Below, one piece after another: positions 11,376-23,927 of a stretch of 64,000 nucleotides of DNA (positions within the stretch are counted from its first letter, which is position 1; every line of letters starts with the position of its first letter). The stretch spans positions 48,565,473 through 48,629,472 of the forward strand of contig JAMXBB010000002.1 of NCBI GenBank assembly GCA_024138015.1. The letters run 5' to 3'. The notes beneath the pieces are model-generated. The model was not told the DNA's origin. It was given only the letters and a program-made list of their open reading frames with translations, and did no database searches. The position numbers were made by a program, and so were the translations under genes. The DNA comes from Lumnitzera littorea (Eukaryota > Streptophyta > Magnoliopsida > Myrtales > Combretaceae).

Positions 11376-14300
11376 GTGCTTTTTTCTTTTTTCTTTTTTT
11401 AACTTTTATCATTTCTTTGTATTTCTACTCTAGCGCGATAGAACTTCTTTTAGAGGAATTTAAGTTTGAGCTTTCTTATTATCCAAAGTTGTCCTAAAGA
11501 TGACTCTTCCTATTCTTTGATCAAAATACCAGTATAATACATCTTTTATATAAATTTTGACTTATATTCATTGAATAGGTTAAATTTCAAGTACAATGCT
11601 TTTCTAAATAAATGTTTATTTGGACCCATTTATTAATTGAAGTTACATATCACATCACATAAATAAAATTAAAACATTAGTAAGTATATATACACACAAC
11701 TCATGAAATATGAAAAATATTCGCTATACAAGTGTCCCAGGTTTCCTAATAAATACTTCGCCCATACGGCGGTCTATGGAGCGTGTGTCGCCGTTGGCAG
11801 TATAAGGTAGGGAGCAAGCTTCCTGTTGAGCTCTTATATATATGAGAAGATGAACTATTTAATGTTACAAATTCAACTAAACTAGACATCGAAATTAAAA
11901 CGTATCCACTATCTCTTTGAGCAAACTCTAATTATAGGCACTAGATGGATTTTACAAAAGCTTTTTCCGACAATGCGGCCACCCCTAATAATGAAAAAAG
12001 GGAAAGCGAAGAAGGTTACAAATCGTGGCACTGTGGCCATAGTGGGTAGTGAATCACCACCACCATCAGAAATATAGCTTTATAGTTTATAGTATTTACT
12101 GACCTGACATGCAACAATGGTATCCACCCACGTGGCCTAAAAATATTAAAGTACTCCAAATAATCACCACATGAGTTTAAAACTTACTAGGAATTTTTAC
12201 ATTTTCTTTAAATGACTGTTATAATAAAAAAATTTAGACTTTAATTATAAAAATCCCTTATGCTTTAAAACTCTTGACACCTTTTCCCCTTTGTAAGAGC
12301 GTAAATTTAACGGTAGGTCCTTCGTTTGCAATCAATACAAAATCACAATACAATACAAGAAATACAGTAAAAAAAAAAAAAAAAACAGAAAGATAAATTA
12401 ATAATAGAGGTAAATGTAAATTTCGATTAAAAGAAAATATTGATCTACTACTTGTTTATCTCTTCTTCCGACTCTCAATTCAAACCACATCTGATTATGA
12501 ATGTTCTAAGAATAGATAATAGAAATGAGGACTAATCATTTGGGCCTTTAGCCAGTGTACTGATAGAACGTTACTATTAATCACATACTTTAAATTTCCA
12601 TTTCTATTTCTCAACATTAAATAATTTAAGAATATTACATAACGTGTTTTGGATCAAGTGGATTATATTAAAGTTAAGTTTTAGTTTCTTATTATTTTTG
12701 ACTTTCATTACCTATTTGAAACTTATCTGATATAGTGAGTATTCTTTATAAATTATCCATTTATCTTTAAACGTGGTTAATACTCACCGGTAGGAGAGAG
12801 TTGTTGCTTGATTCACGGCTTAGAAAATATATAAATTTCTTTGGAAAAATTTCTAAAAGCATATTTTCCATTTTTTCTAAAGTTAATCTCATCCACCTCG
12901 TTGGTTTTGGCGTTACTCATGCTTAGATGTTTTGCACATATATACAGTTTTCATTGCATTTGGGTTTCGCATGAACTTCTCCAAAGCCGAGCATAACATT
13001 AATAGGTCTTAGAAGTTTTTCAAAATTCCTTAGATGATATTTGATACTAACAATCTCGTTTAGCATTTCTGGGTGTCATACACCGGTTTTATATAAAACT
13101 CTTAACTTTTAAGAGCCTTTGTCCCTGAATTTCTTAATTACAAATTCTTAAGGGTTTTTTTTTTTTTTTTTTAATATTATCTGATGGGCACGCTTTTAAG
13201 ATTTAAAATGAAAAAAGAGAGAGAACAACCTGTACATTAAAAACGCGATGGACATTGAAAGTAAAAAAAAAAAAAAAAGATTAGTTTCTGGGGTGCTAAA
13301 AAATCACAAGGATCTCCATGCAATAATTATGCTATGTTTGGAAAAAGGGAAGGAATGCCGGAGGGAAGGAAAATGGGCATCTAAAAAATAATTCTTTTGT
13401 GGAAAATGAGGTTAAAGGGTAGGGGAAGGGAATTGATTTAAAATGGAAAATTTTTTTCTTTGAGCCTATAAAAGCAATTCTCTCTCTAAATGTTGAAAAA
13501 TTTGTAAGGAATTAACGGAAAATTATAGTTCTACCCCTAAAATAAAAGCATAATTAAATGTTATAGAGACTTTTATAATATTTTACTATAACAAAAAAAA
13601 TCATATTACTAACATTCTCTCCTTTTTCCTTCCTTATATAAATAAGGAAATATATAATTTTTCTCCCCCACTTTCTTTTCTTTTTAATTTATTTCTTCTA
13701 CCTTTTCCCCACTACTTCTTTCTCTTTTCCCAAATATAGTGTTACCCAAGCACATGGCATTAAAAGTTCTTTTATAGGTAAGTATCTTATCGGGTTATTA
13801 TCAAGTTTGTTTCTAACAGTAAATAGAAAACAAGAGGAAATCCAAAGCAGATGAAAATGAAATTCCTCCTAAATTGCCAATAGAAGACATTAGCAACGAA
13901 CTTACGTAATTGATTATTGAGGAATATGTACCTGATTAGATTAAAGTCCCAATTCAGATCACAAACAAGGGTACTTATTACAAGATGAAATGTGAGGTTA
14001 CTAGGCAACAATCCACGATTGGGATTCTTAGATTATCACATTGGCATTCCAAAAATAGGATGAGGACCATTACATTAAGCGAGGACTAGCATAGGATAAC
14101 AGGACACATTAAGTTCTAGAAGCACTTGTTCCATTTTTTACTTTTATCATTTCTTTGTACTTCTACTTTAGTACGACAGAATTCCTTTTTGGATGACTTT
14201 TAAGTCTAAGCTTTCTTATTGTTGAAAGTTTTTCTAAAGATGAGTCCAAGCTTTCATTTTTTTTTTTTATTACAATATGAGTATAGTACATCTTTTATGT

Positions 14301-15046
14301 GAATTTGGACTTATATTCATCGAATAGATTAAATTTCAAGTATAATGATTTTCTAAATAAATTTTTTATTTGGACCCATCTATCTATTGAAGTTACGAAT
14401 CATATTATATAAACAAAATTATAATATTAGAAAGGATATGTATATACATCCCTATATTGCCCTACCATCTAAACATCTGTTTAAAAATTTTTCTCAAAAT
14501 TTTAATATCTGAAGACAATTTTTTATTACCATACCTAAATTAAGGATAAAATAGAATCTGTAGACCACCAATTACTCTGCTTCATAAAACATTTGTTTCC
14601 AAATAACTTTTTATTCAATATAACAAATTACAGCGAAAGTTTTTACAAAGGCGAGTCGTACTTAGAATATCACAGTTATATACTTCTATACAATAGAGAA
14701 ATTCTTCACGAGTACACCCTTTTGATGGCAACTACTATGCTAAATCTTTTGTAAAGCATCACTAACTTCTTCCTTGAATAGTTGCCTTCATGTACTTAAA
14801 TCGTACTCTGAAGCTAATGACTTCTTCCATAAGCTCTTCTTCAACTAGAATTTTGAAGTTTCTTTGCCTCTATAATGTAATACTCTATCTACTCAGGTAA
14901 AAAAATTTATCCCTACTTACTTAGTTGAGAATTTTTATCATGAACTATATAAATAACTAAACATTACAAATTTCAACTTAACAAGACAATTGAAAACAAT
15001 ATCTGTCTACTATCTCTTTGAGCAAACTCTATTTATAGGTACTATG

Positions 15047-18000
15047 TGTTACGCCCCGAAGCGGTAGAGTCGTAACAGCCCCGTTGTGTAAACCATCATA
15101 AGATAGAAGTTGGCCTTATAACCGCTATCTTAGACCTGATCTACACAAGGCGTACACAACTAACCCGTTTTGAAGTAAATAGTTTGTAATTTAAATAAAT
15201 CATTTACCTAAGAAAGTGAAGAAATATATATATACACTATAATTCAGTTATTGCAATTAAAGTTTACAATATTTTTCCGTAATATATTTCCTAGTTATTA
15301 CATTATTCATAAATGAAAAATAATTCTAAAACAAAACTTAGACCTTAAAAATATGTATTTATTCTTCAATATTTTTCCTTACTCCCTAGGATCCAGCAGT
15401 TGCTAGCTTCAGAGTAGTTGCTTGCCGCTTCTTAGCTAGCACTTGCACGACGTCTATAAAGATGTGAGCAACCATAGCTTAGTAAGTTAGGATGGAGGAC
15501 TTAAAACTATACCATAAATACAATAAAGTTATCAATCAACTTATTAGGTGTAATGCATGTGCAAGTAAATGTCATCGTACGACATTGTCCGGCTGGTCGT
15601 AAGATTAGAGAAATTGTGCTTGCTCTAATTTATGTTGAGGAGTTACCGTTAATGCAATAGCTCATGACCAAACTCAGGCTTGTATAATGAAGACCTTGCT
15701 TCTCCCGCGACTACCTTCGAACTATTGACTTTACCCTTGCCGCGACCTCCTCACCTGTCACTTAGTTTGACTGAGGATAAAGAAGGGACCCTTTGCAATC
15801 CTGTGCTATCCCTTTTGAAGGGGTTGGTATTCGGTCGGAGAATCCTAGATTTCCCCTAATGGGTTACCATGTATGTCCAATTATGATTACTGGTCGTATA
15901 TTTGATTAAGTCCAGTTTAGAGTGATCATTCATTTTATACAAATCATACAATACAAGCCAAATCAACAAACAGAATCATAGCACCACCCATAATAAAGCA
16001 TATGCACACATCCAACTATTTAACAAGCACAATCAAGCATAATCTTAAGCCTCCAAAATACAGCATCGTATTAATCCCAACTTACTTCAACTCCTCGCTC
16101 ACTCACTCGAGGTCCGACTTACTCAGGCCATCGCCGATGAACCCTGTAATACAAACGTGGTTTCAGTTTTTCATATAACTATTATAGGTTTATTTTATCC
16201 TATAACGCTTATTATTATGTTTTGTTTAGGGTTTAATATGCCTAATTATCTAGGTCTTAAGTATTTCACAGTTATTTTAGGTTTGGCATTAGGTTCGGGT
16301 TCAGTTTTCGCATCGATTTCTAAATTAAGTTCTAGTTCGATTTTTAAGTATTGTTTTATACTCAAACCCTAGAAATTCGTTTCAACTCATAATGTGAAAT
16401 TAATCACATTACTTCCTGATCTCCTAAATACCATCATTATCTCTAATTAGTATTTTATTCTATCCGGTATACTTAAATCCTTATTAGTATACCGAATTTA
16501 CTCTTGATGTGAGAAATTTTTTACATTTTTCATCTAATTACATAAATTCAAGTTTCCTATTAGATTTATTGTACATTTTTTTATTATTATCATAATATCA
16601 ATTTTTATTATAATATTTTCTATTTATTATATTTTTAATAATTGTGTATTATGTACTATTACTTACTATGTATATAATATACTACATAATACACATCTAA
16701 TATTTCTATTACTCTAATTACCATCTCCTAACATCAATTGTTATATCAAAATGTTTAAATTAATCATAAATCAGATTTTATTACTAATTACCCTAATTTA
16801 CAAAATTAACTTAAAATTTACTATTTTTCCCTATTACTCATTTACTATATAATTAACCTAATAATTACATCTAACACTCTAACTACTACAAGTATCATAC
16901 TTCATCAGATTTCAACATCCTAAAACATATACTTATTCACTAAATCAGTAATTAACCATTTAATTACTTTATTAATCTTAAATTACCAATTGTATGCCTC
17001 ATTTTAAGGCCTAAAAATTATCTCAAAATTTCAAAAATTGATTTTTGAAAACGGGCTTCATAGCACTATTCTATGTCATCTAAGTAGTCTAGACAAAAAT
17101 TTTAAGTTTAAAACTACACTCCTAAGGTCATTTATTTTTAAACCGAAACATGCTCGGTTTTACACAATTTCTTAAGGACTATATATTATAGGACATATTT
17201 TTATTAAAATAATATTTTTCCTAAAAACTACATACAAAAATATTCTAGAATAACAAAATTCATAATTTTCTAAGAATATTTACTATTTTTACAAAATTAC
17301 ATAAGAATCGGGCTGGAAATCAAACTCATCGGTCTGGGTGGCTCCGGTGACCACCGGCCGCCGTGGCCTTGTCAGCCGGTCCAAGCGCTGCCACCACCAT
17401 GTGGTGGTGGTGACCGTTCACTCCTAGCTGCTCGTCTAATGTGAGTTCCCTTTAAAGGCTCTAATTGCACAGTTTTTCCTTTTTTTTTTCTAACCTAATT
17501 TTCCTCTCAATTTTCGTCTCTCCCTAATTTTATCTGATTTCTAACTGTACAAATGAGCTTTTAAATTTTTCTTGCTATTTATAGAGTTTTAGGGAAATTA
17601 TTGTGTATTAATGAGACAAGACAATTGCCTTATCTCTTCTTTTTTCTATTTCTATTTGTTGCATTTTAATTGGTTGATTTTTTTTTCTTCAATATCAGAT
17701 TGCCACGCCCCACTTCTAGACTTTTCCTCATTTTTCTATATTTTTCCTGATTTTTCCTTAATTAATTATGAATTTTCTTTAAGTATTTAGTATTATTTTA
17801 GCACATTTCGCGTATTTTAAGTAATTACGCATATTTATACTTATATGTAAATTCATATATAGTACAAATAAATATTCCTAAATATTATTTAGATCATTTT
17901 ATGATTTTTAGTATACATATAATTTATCTCTAGCGATTCATTAATTATCGGAATGCATTTTACGCATTTTCGATAAATAACGAGTTATATATTTAAAATT

Positions 18001-18146
18001 TGAAACTTTTATAGTATCTTATTTTATTGCTTATTTTCTTAAATTCAAACTTATGGGATCATTTTTACTAATATTTCTGGCTTTGTTACGTTTGATCGGA
18101 TCTTTCAGCCGATCAAAACCTTGAATAACTAGTTGTAGGGCTTACA
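15047..18146. mobile_element. 3.1 kb solo LTR-like (or very short-bodied) retroelement insertion
   Basis: The ends are TGTTACGCCCCGAAG and GGGCTTACA, flanked by a perfect 5 bp duplication CTATG (15042-15046 and 18147-18151). Copy 1 has the empty site at about 11938-11955. The start does not recur inside, so two LTRs are not evident and a single long LTR is the simplest reading. LTRs of this size and terminus are known in plant Ty3/gypsy lineages. CTATAAATAGC on the minus strand at about 17574-17584 could be a TATA box, which would make the minus strand the sense strand. No protein domain is seen. Confidence 0.7.
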
Positions 18147-18759
18147 CTATGTATAGGTTTTACAAAATTTTTTTGATATTATGAACAAGCCTAATAATGA
18201 GAAAAGCGAGAGAAAAAGATAACAAATCAAGTACTATGGTCAAGTGAGTAATGAATTACCACTACCCCCAAAGATATGGCTTAAGAAGGTTATTACTTGT
18301 TGCCTTATGCAGTTTAACCCTTTCTTTCACCATCACAGCTTAAAGGAGGGGATTCAAACTTAGTCATTCCTATTGAGAAACTAATATTAACTAATACCAC
18401 CAAATTATGATGATCTTAATCCTTAAGTTTTCTTTTTATTTGTCAAGGTTTGAATATTTCTAATGTATTTTAATGTTCTTTTGATCATTTCTTAAGTATA
18501 CTAACAACTTTATAATATTTGCTGACCTAACATGCTGTAATGGTATTCACATGGCACAAAAATATTAAGGATAATGTCATATTTAGTACCTAAATTTTAA
18601 GTCATTTTTCAATTGAACACCTCTACTTTATGAATGTCAAATTTAGTGCTCAATTAAAACTTTATATGTTAATATTACTACCTTAGTTAACTCTGTTAGT
18701 CACTGTCATCTTAGTTAGATTTTTCAACCAATCATGTATCAAACACATGTACATTTAGC

Positions 18760-18760
<1 letters not shown>

Positions 18761-18787
<27 letters not shown>
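18761..18787. repeat. (TA)n microsatellite
   Basis: An uninterrupted AT dinucleotide run just inside the left TIR of the MULE. Confidence 0.95.
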
Positions 18788-18791
<4 letters not shown>

Positions 18792-19110
18792 CTTAAAACC
18801 ATTTAAGCCATGCCCCAAAAGAAAATAGTAAAAGTGTCCAATACTAGAAGAAGACATATATAATTATTTGTATAGTACTAAAAAAAAACAAAAGCCCTTC
18901 TTTGAGCAACTTGCTTTTTCTTCTTCTCTAATCATGTCTTGCAAGTACTACTTACACTACACTTTCCGAACGAACCCATGAATCTTGCTGTGGTGGTAAG
19001 GGTTTGAATGTAAAGGTTACGTATATGTGGCATGATAGGCATAGAATATGTACTAAGGAAATGACTTTACTAATTCGTATGAGATGATCAAGAGAGAAGT
19101 GTAGGGAAGA

Positions 19111-19137
19111 GGAGGAGGAGGAGGAGGAGGAGGAGGA
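19111..19137. repeat. (GGA)n microsatellite
   Basis: About eight GGA/GAG triplets followed by GAAGAAGAG, inside the MULE. Surrounding frames are closed, so a coding role is not supported. Confidence 0.9.
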
Positions 19138-22100
19138 AGAAGAGCAGGCGATCTCAATAAGGCTTTAACACTTTAGTGAAAGGTAGAGGAACTTAAAAGC
19201 ATCAAACTCCACTAATGATGAAGAATGGGGCAATGTTCTTAAGGTGTTTAAGTGTTTAATTTTTTGCGACGAGAATCTGATAGAGTTACAACATTCGTGC
19301 CAATTCTCTTTTATCTAAATATGAAGGAGGGAGGGGGTATTCATAGAGGATAGCCTTTGATCTCATCTATCAGATCATGATGACAATTAAAGGGTTAGAA
19401 TTAATCCCTTTTTTTTTAATGGACTTAAGATGGGTCATCTTTATGAGCATAGGCCCAAATAGCCTTATTTTATTAGTGTGAACCAAGTTGAGAAAGATTA
19501 GATCAAATGGACTAATTCAATAGGCCCTACTTAGAGTTCATTATATCAAATCTCCTGTGATCATCCCGATAATTTATAGGCCTAACTTTTTGGGCTTTGT
19601 CATCTTAGTTTAGAGAGTCAAACCCAGTCAATTAATTGGGGTTGAAGTCCAATTCTAAATTTAGCCCTTTACACTTACTAAACCTAGAGTTATGATTGAA
19701 TGTAAGTGTGGAGTTGGGTTGTGCTATTGTGTAGAGGAAGGTAAAATAAGTTTGGGAAAGATGACTAAGTATGTTGAATCATTGTCAAGTAAACCATTGT
19801 AGTAAAACCTAAGGTTTGGTGAAGAGTTTTCTTATAGAAAACCAAGGAGAAAAATAGTTGCAGAAGGTTGCATTTAAAATTACATGGACAATCACATAAT
19901 AGGGAATGAGAAACTCCCATGAAGCTTCATTAAAAATGAATTCAAAATAGTTTGGAAATAAATAAAGGGATAAAAAGTTTTTCAAAAGGACAAAAGGAAA
20001 AAGGAAAAAGGAAAAAGAGAAGGAGAAGTCCACAACAAAGAGCTACCTTAGGAATTGATGAAGAAGATGAGTGTTTATAAAGGACATGCTCATACTGGTT
20101 ATATCCATATCTAAAATTCCCATCTTTTTTCTTCTAAGTGCTATGTTTTCAACTAAAGTTCCAATCTTTTATGTGATTTTAATCTTTTTTTTTTCTCATA
20201 AAAAGTCATTAAAGATTCAATCTTTTCTCCATACTTATATAAGGATTCGTCATTTCACATGAACCCAGAAAGTAAATCCAAAATGGTGGATGGAAACGAG
20301 TCACAACCACCAATAAATAGATTGAAGTTCACTCATCTTAAATCAAGAATAACCTTCAATGCTAACCCTTCTTCTTTGATCCTAACTAGAAAACAATCAT
20401 CTATGGTAGACTAGACCAATGTAAGAGTCGGTTCCGAACCATAAATCGGCCTAGCCTGTAGGAGGTTAGGCCGAATTACTGGACCCTAAAGGCCCAGGTG
20501 ATTCAAGAGAGTAGAGTTGCCTAAATCGGAAGGTCACGAATCGCCGGGCCGACACGCTATTAAATTGACTAGTTAGCTTGGCCAATTCACAACCTTAAAA
20601 AAAAAAAGAAAAAGAAAGAGAAAAGGGATGTCACTAAATTGAAAGAAACAATTGAATAATATTTAGTAGATTATTGTATATTAAAGTTTCTTTATTTGCA
20701 ATATGCAATGGTGAAGGATAATTTTTTAAAAATAATATCATCAAATTAATGATAGATAACTAATCATAAGTTAATTATATGTTAAAAATAGATAAAAAAT
20801 TCAATTTCGATTAATATAAGTCTTTTTTGTAAAACTTATCAAATGTTAAAGATTTAAATATAAGGAAAAAATAAAATTTGGGGGAAAAAAATAAAAATGT
20901 TTGAATCACGTTAAGTTGAAAATTAATAAAAAAATAGAAATTATTAATGTATTTATAAAAATTAAATATTAAAAAAAATTATTCAAGAGTCGAATTGGCT
21001 CAAAATCACCTCTCCATAAATTGATCACGGTTCAACCGTGTTGAGCCTGTGAACCGACAGTTCTAGGCCAGGTTGGCCCATTGCCCACCTCTTTTGTAGA
21101 CAACACTCCACTTAGAGAGGATGAAGCATTTAAATTTTTTAAAAATAATTTTATTTTATTTTTTTTTCTAGAGGATTTACTTATATTTGATTAAGTAATT
21201 AATATGAAAAAATTTCATACTTTTTAAATTTATTTAATACTTTTCAATTTAAATATGACCATGTCAGCAGCATATAGCTTAAATGGATTTAAGATATTGT
21301 ATGTGTGGTAAAAATGTACATGTGTCCATATGTGATTAGACAAAGATTCTAACGAAGATAACAGTGAATATTGGAGTTAATCAAGTAGTAACATGGACAT
21401 GTAAAATTTCAATTAAATACTAAAATTGATATTTGTAAAGTTGAGGTACTTAATCGAAAAATAGCTAATAGTTTCGGTAGTAAATATGATATTATCCCAA
21501 AATATTAAAGTACTCCAAATAAGAACTACATAGGGTTAAAACTTGATTACGTGTTCCATTTTTTTTTATTTTATTTTGAATATGACCGTTGAAATTAAAA
21601 ATTTTAGAATTTATTTATAAAAAAATTCCACATGTTTTAAGACTCTTGATACTTATACCCTTTGCAAGAGGGTAAATTCAACGATAAGGTCCTTGTTTGC
21701 AATCAATTTTCATCCGAGTACTTACGAAATTTTGGATTTATACAATAAAAGAAGCATGGCCAAAAAAATAAAAAAATAAATCAATAATAGAGATAAACGT
21801 ACATTTCGATTAAAAAAGANCTCTTTTATATAGTACTAAAGGATAAGAGAACGATTTTTATGTCACATATCTCAAAATTTAATGTTTTTATCAATCAATT
21901 CATTTAATTGCTCTTCAAATTAAAAGAATATCTCTTATTTCACAAACAGGTGAAGATCAATTCTAGTAATTCAATAATTTATTTAATTTTAACAATTTTT
22001 ATTTTCTTATACATGATGCCTCCACTATAAAAATACTAAATTGTAACAAATTATGATGTGGAAATCGAAAGGAGTTTTTGATTCTTATGGTAAATTCTAT

Positions 22101-22283
22101 TTTTAACATATGTTACCTTCAATCTCTTTTATTTAGGTAAATGGATCGTTGATGCGTGTCCATTTAATAATCACACAAGTCCTTTTCCTGTTAATTAATT
22201 ATGTGAATAATTGACAACTTTTTCAATAGCTATTGACTGTATTGTCATTTAAATCAGTTCCTTCCTTTGTGAATGTTTCTTTC

Positions 22284-22335
22284 TATATATATATATATGT
22301 ATGTATATAAGTATATATATATATATATATATATT
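22284..22335. repeat. (TA)n with TG interruptions
   Basis: Compound TA/TATG microsatellite. A short hydrophobic open frame across it is an artefact of the repeat. Confidence 0.9.
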
Positions 22336-22933
22336 ATATTTTGGTTGATTGATACCTATGGAATCATATTTAATCATACTATTACTTTCTATGTTTATTT
22401 TGACCTGGCCCTGTTACTAGAACGTCTCGCGTGCTATATGAATATAATTCGCATGAAGTTTCATAGTAATTAGTTCCGCACATGACTTCCATCACCTACA
22501 GAGAATATTGAATTCCATAACATTATAATAGCATCATTTTTGTGCTTCATATTTCCTCCATCACCCCCTGCTCTAGTATTTCACATACTTAAAACCTTAA
22601 AACTAAAAATTTAGGCCACGTTTCACGTTTACTTATTCTTTCCCTTTTTCACAGTCGGTACCATGTGTCGATAAGTTAATTAAAAATGCATTATATTTCA
22701 TATGATATTTTAACTTTTTGGGCAAACTCATTGCAGCTGCATGTAATTGGTGCGAGTAAACAAAAGAGTCATTTTGGCGAAAAAAAGGAGTCATTATTTT
22801 TCGGTCACTTAAATATTTTACAGAAAATGAGGAGTTGTTGGACCCGTTTCATCTAGAAGGGAGAATAATGCCTGTGAACCATGCAAGCCAAAGGCCAAGA
22901 CCTTGCTCAAAAAGTTTCTTGTTCAAATGAGGT

Positions 22934-22956
22934 CCGTTCAACACGCACACTGACCA
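22934..22956 (+). repeat. Distal copy of a 23 bp direct repeat
   Basis: It matches 23928-23950 at 22 of 23 positions (core TTCAACACGCACACTGACCA). The two copies are 994 bp apart. Confidence 0.8.
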
Positions 22957-23927
22957 AAGATTTTACGTTAATGCTTATAAATTTTGATAAATTAGTAACG
23001 TAAACAATATTATTTTGATAAGTTTAAAAAGATGTTTTCACAGGAAGACCAAAGTTTATGAAAACTATTTATAATCTTTAATAATTATTTATTAATCTAT
23101 CAGAATATAAAGATGTGCAAATACATTTTAAAATTTTAAGAATGTATCTTCATAGAGTTTTGAAACAATTTGCTTTTTTTTTTTCCTTGAAAAATTCAAA
23201 AATTAAACTAAAATATAATAAGTTAACGATGATCCTTTATATATGTATTGTTCCAAAATAAAATGAAATAGCTTAGATTGAGGTGAGTTCAAAGGAGATC
23301 AAATGAAATCTAATAATAAGCAGCATGGCATTGTAGACCCCGAATACCCATCCGTCGTGTCTCGATAGACTCCTACGAGTGAAAATCATTTCGAGAGGCT
23401 CCTAAAAGTGAAAATCAAAAGGAAATTAATGGAAATATTAGCCTTCTGTTTTTTTTTTTTTAATAATTTAAGTATATAGTAGAAAAGAGTAGAAAATGAA
23501 GGAAATATGTGAAAACATTTCTACAAGGAGTCCATCTCTTCTCTTTTTAAAATTAGAAAGAAATGAATAAAAATAGGAAAAAAAGGAGACACATTTATAA
23601 TATTATCTCTACCAATTATATTTATCAAAATAATACAAAATAATTCTATCAAATATTAACTCCGATTCCCTTTTAGAAGACCAACCAAATTTCTTTCTAT
23701 TTTGTTTCATTGTTTCCAATTATAGCATGCAAATTACATTTTCTTTGATAATATCGTATCGGTGTAAACAGAGTCGGAATTATATTTTCTTTTATATTTC
23801 TACTTTTTTGGTTTTTATATACTTATTTGCATCTATTATCTTTCTCAAATATAGCAACCGTATCTACTAGTCTAATTTGTTTTAGGTGACACAGTTTATC
23901 CACTAAAATATTACTAAAAATAGCGAC

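Larger units (their letters stand above)
9040..12435. repeat. Tandem segmental duplication, copy 1
   Basis: Long stretches match 12775-21819 in the same order and orientation. Examples: CCATGCTTAGATGTTTTG at about 9181 and 12908; AAGCCGAGCATAA at about 9250 and 12987; GAAAAAAGAGAGAGAACAAC at about 9457 and 13209; TAAAGTACTCCAAATAA at about 12147 and 21508. Copy 1 carries two insertions absent from copy 2 (9752-10042 and 10668-11375). No gene is recognised, though a short region (about 10425-10660) aligns in a common reading frame with copy 2. Confidence 0.85.
18568..21498. mobile_element. Mutator-like element (MULE), non-autonomous, long terminal inverted repeats
   Basis: The first bases (GGATAATGTCATATTTAG) are mirrored by the last, whose reverse complement starts GGATAATATCATATTTAC. 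The match continues with scattered differences for about 190 bp on each side (18568-18760 against 21305-21498). A perfect 9 bp duplication AAAATATTA flanks it (18559-18567 and 21499-21507), and copy 1 shows the empty site at about 12140. Long TIRs plus 9 bp duplications define MULEs. I recognise no transposase, so it is probably mobilised in trans. A GGA microsatellite and a hairpin-rich stretch lie inside. Confidence 0.85.
12775..21819. repeat. Tandem segmental duplication, copy 2 (expanded by insertions)
   Basis: It matches copy 1 in four blocks: about 12775-14430, 14940-15046, 18152-18290 plus 18505-18567, and 21499-21819. The gaps are a 3.1 kb LTR-like insertion, an insertion of about 215 bp near 18290-18505 with no clear ends, a 2.9 kb long-TIR element, and a divergent part at 14440-14940. 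Similarity to copy 1 stops within a few bases of the single ambiguous base at 21820. A bridge of about 340 bp (12436-12775) separates the copies. Confidence 0.8.
21821..23927. other. Region upstream of the GST gene, no gene recognised
   Basis: AT-rich, closed in all frames apart from short chance openings. It holds the first copy of a 23 bp direct repeat (22934-22956) whose second copy lies at the GST promoter. A short local repeat (CTCCTAMRAGTGAAAATCA) occurs twice near 23365-23415. Confidence 0.5.

Noticed and set aside
22273..22473. Hydrophobic 66-codon frame
   Set aside because: Its first half is translated TA microsatellite.
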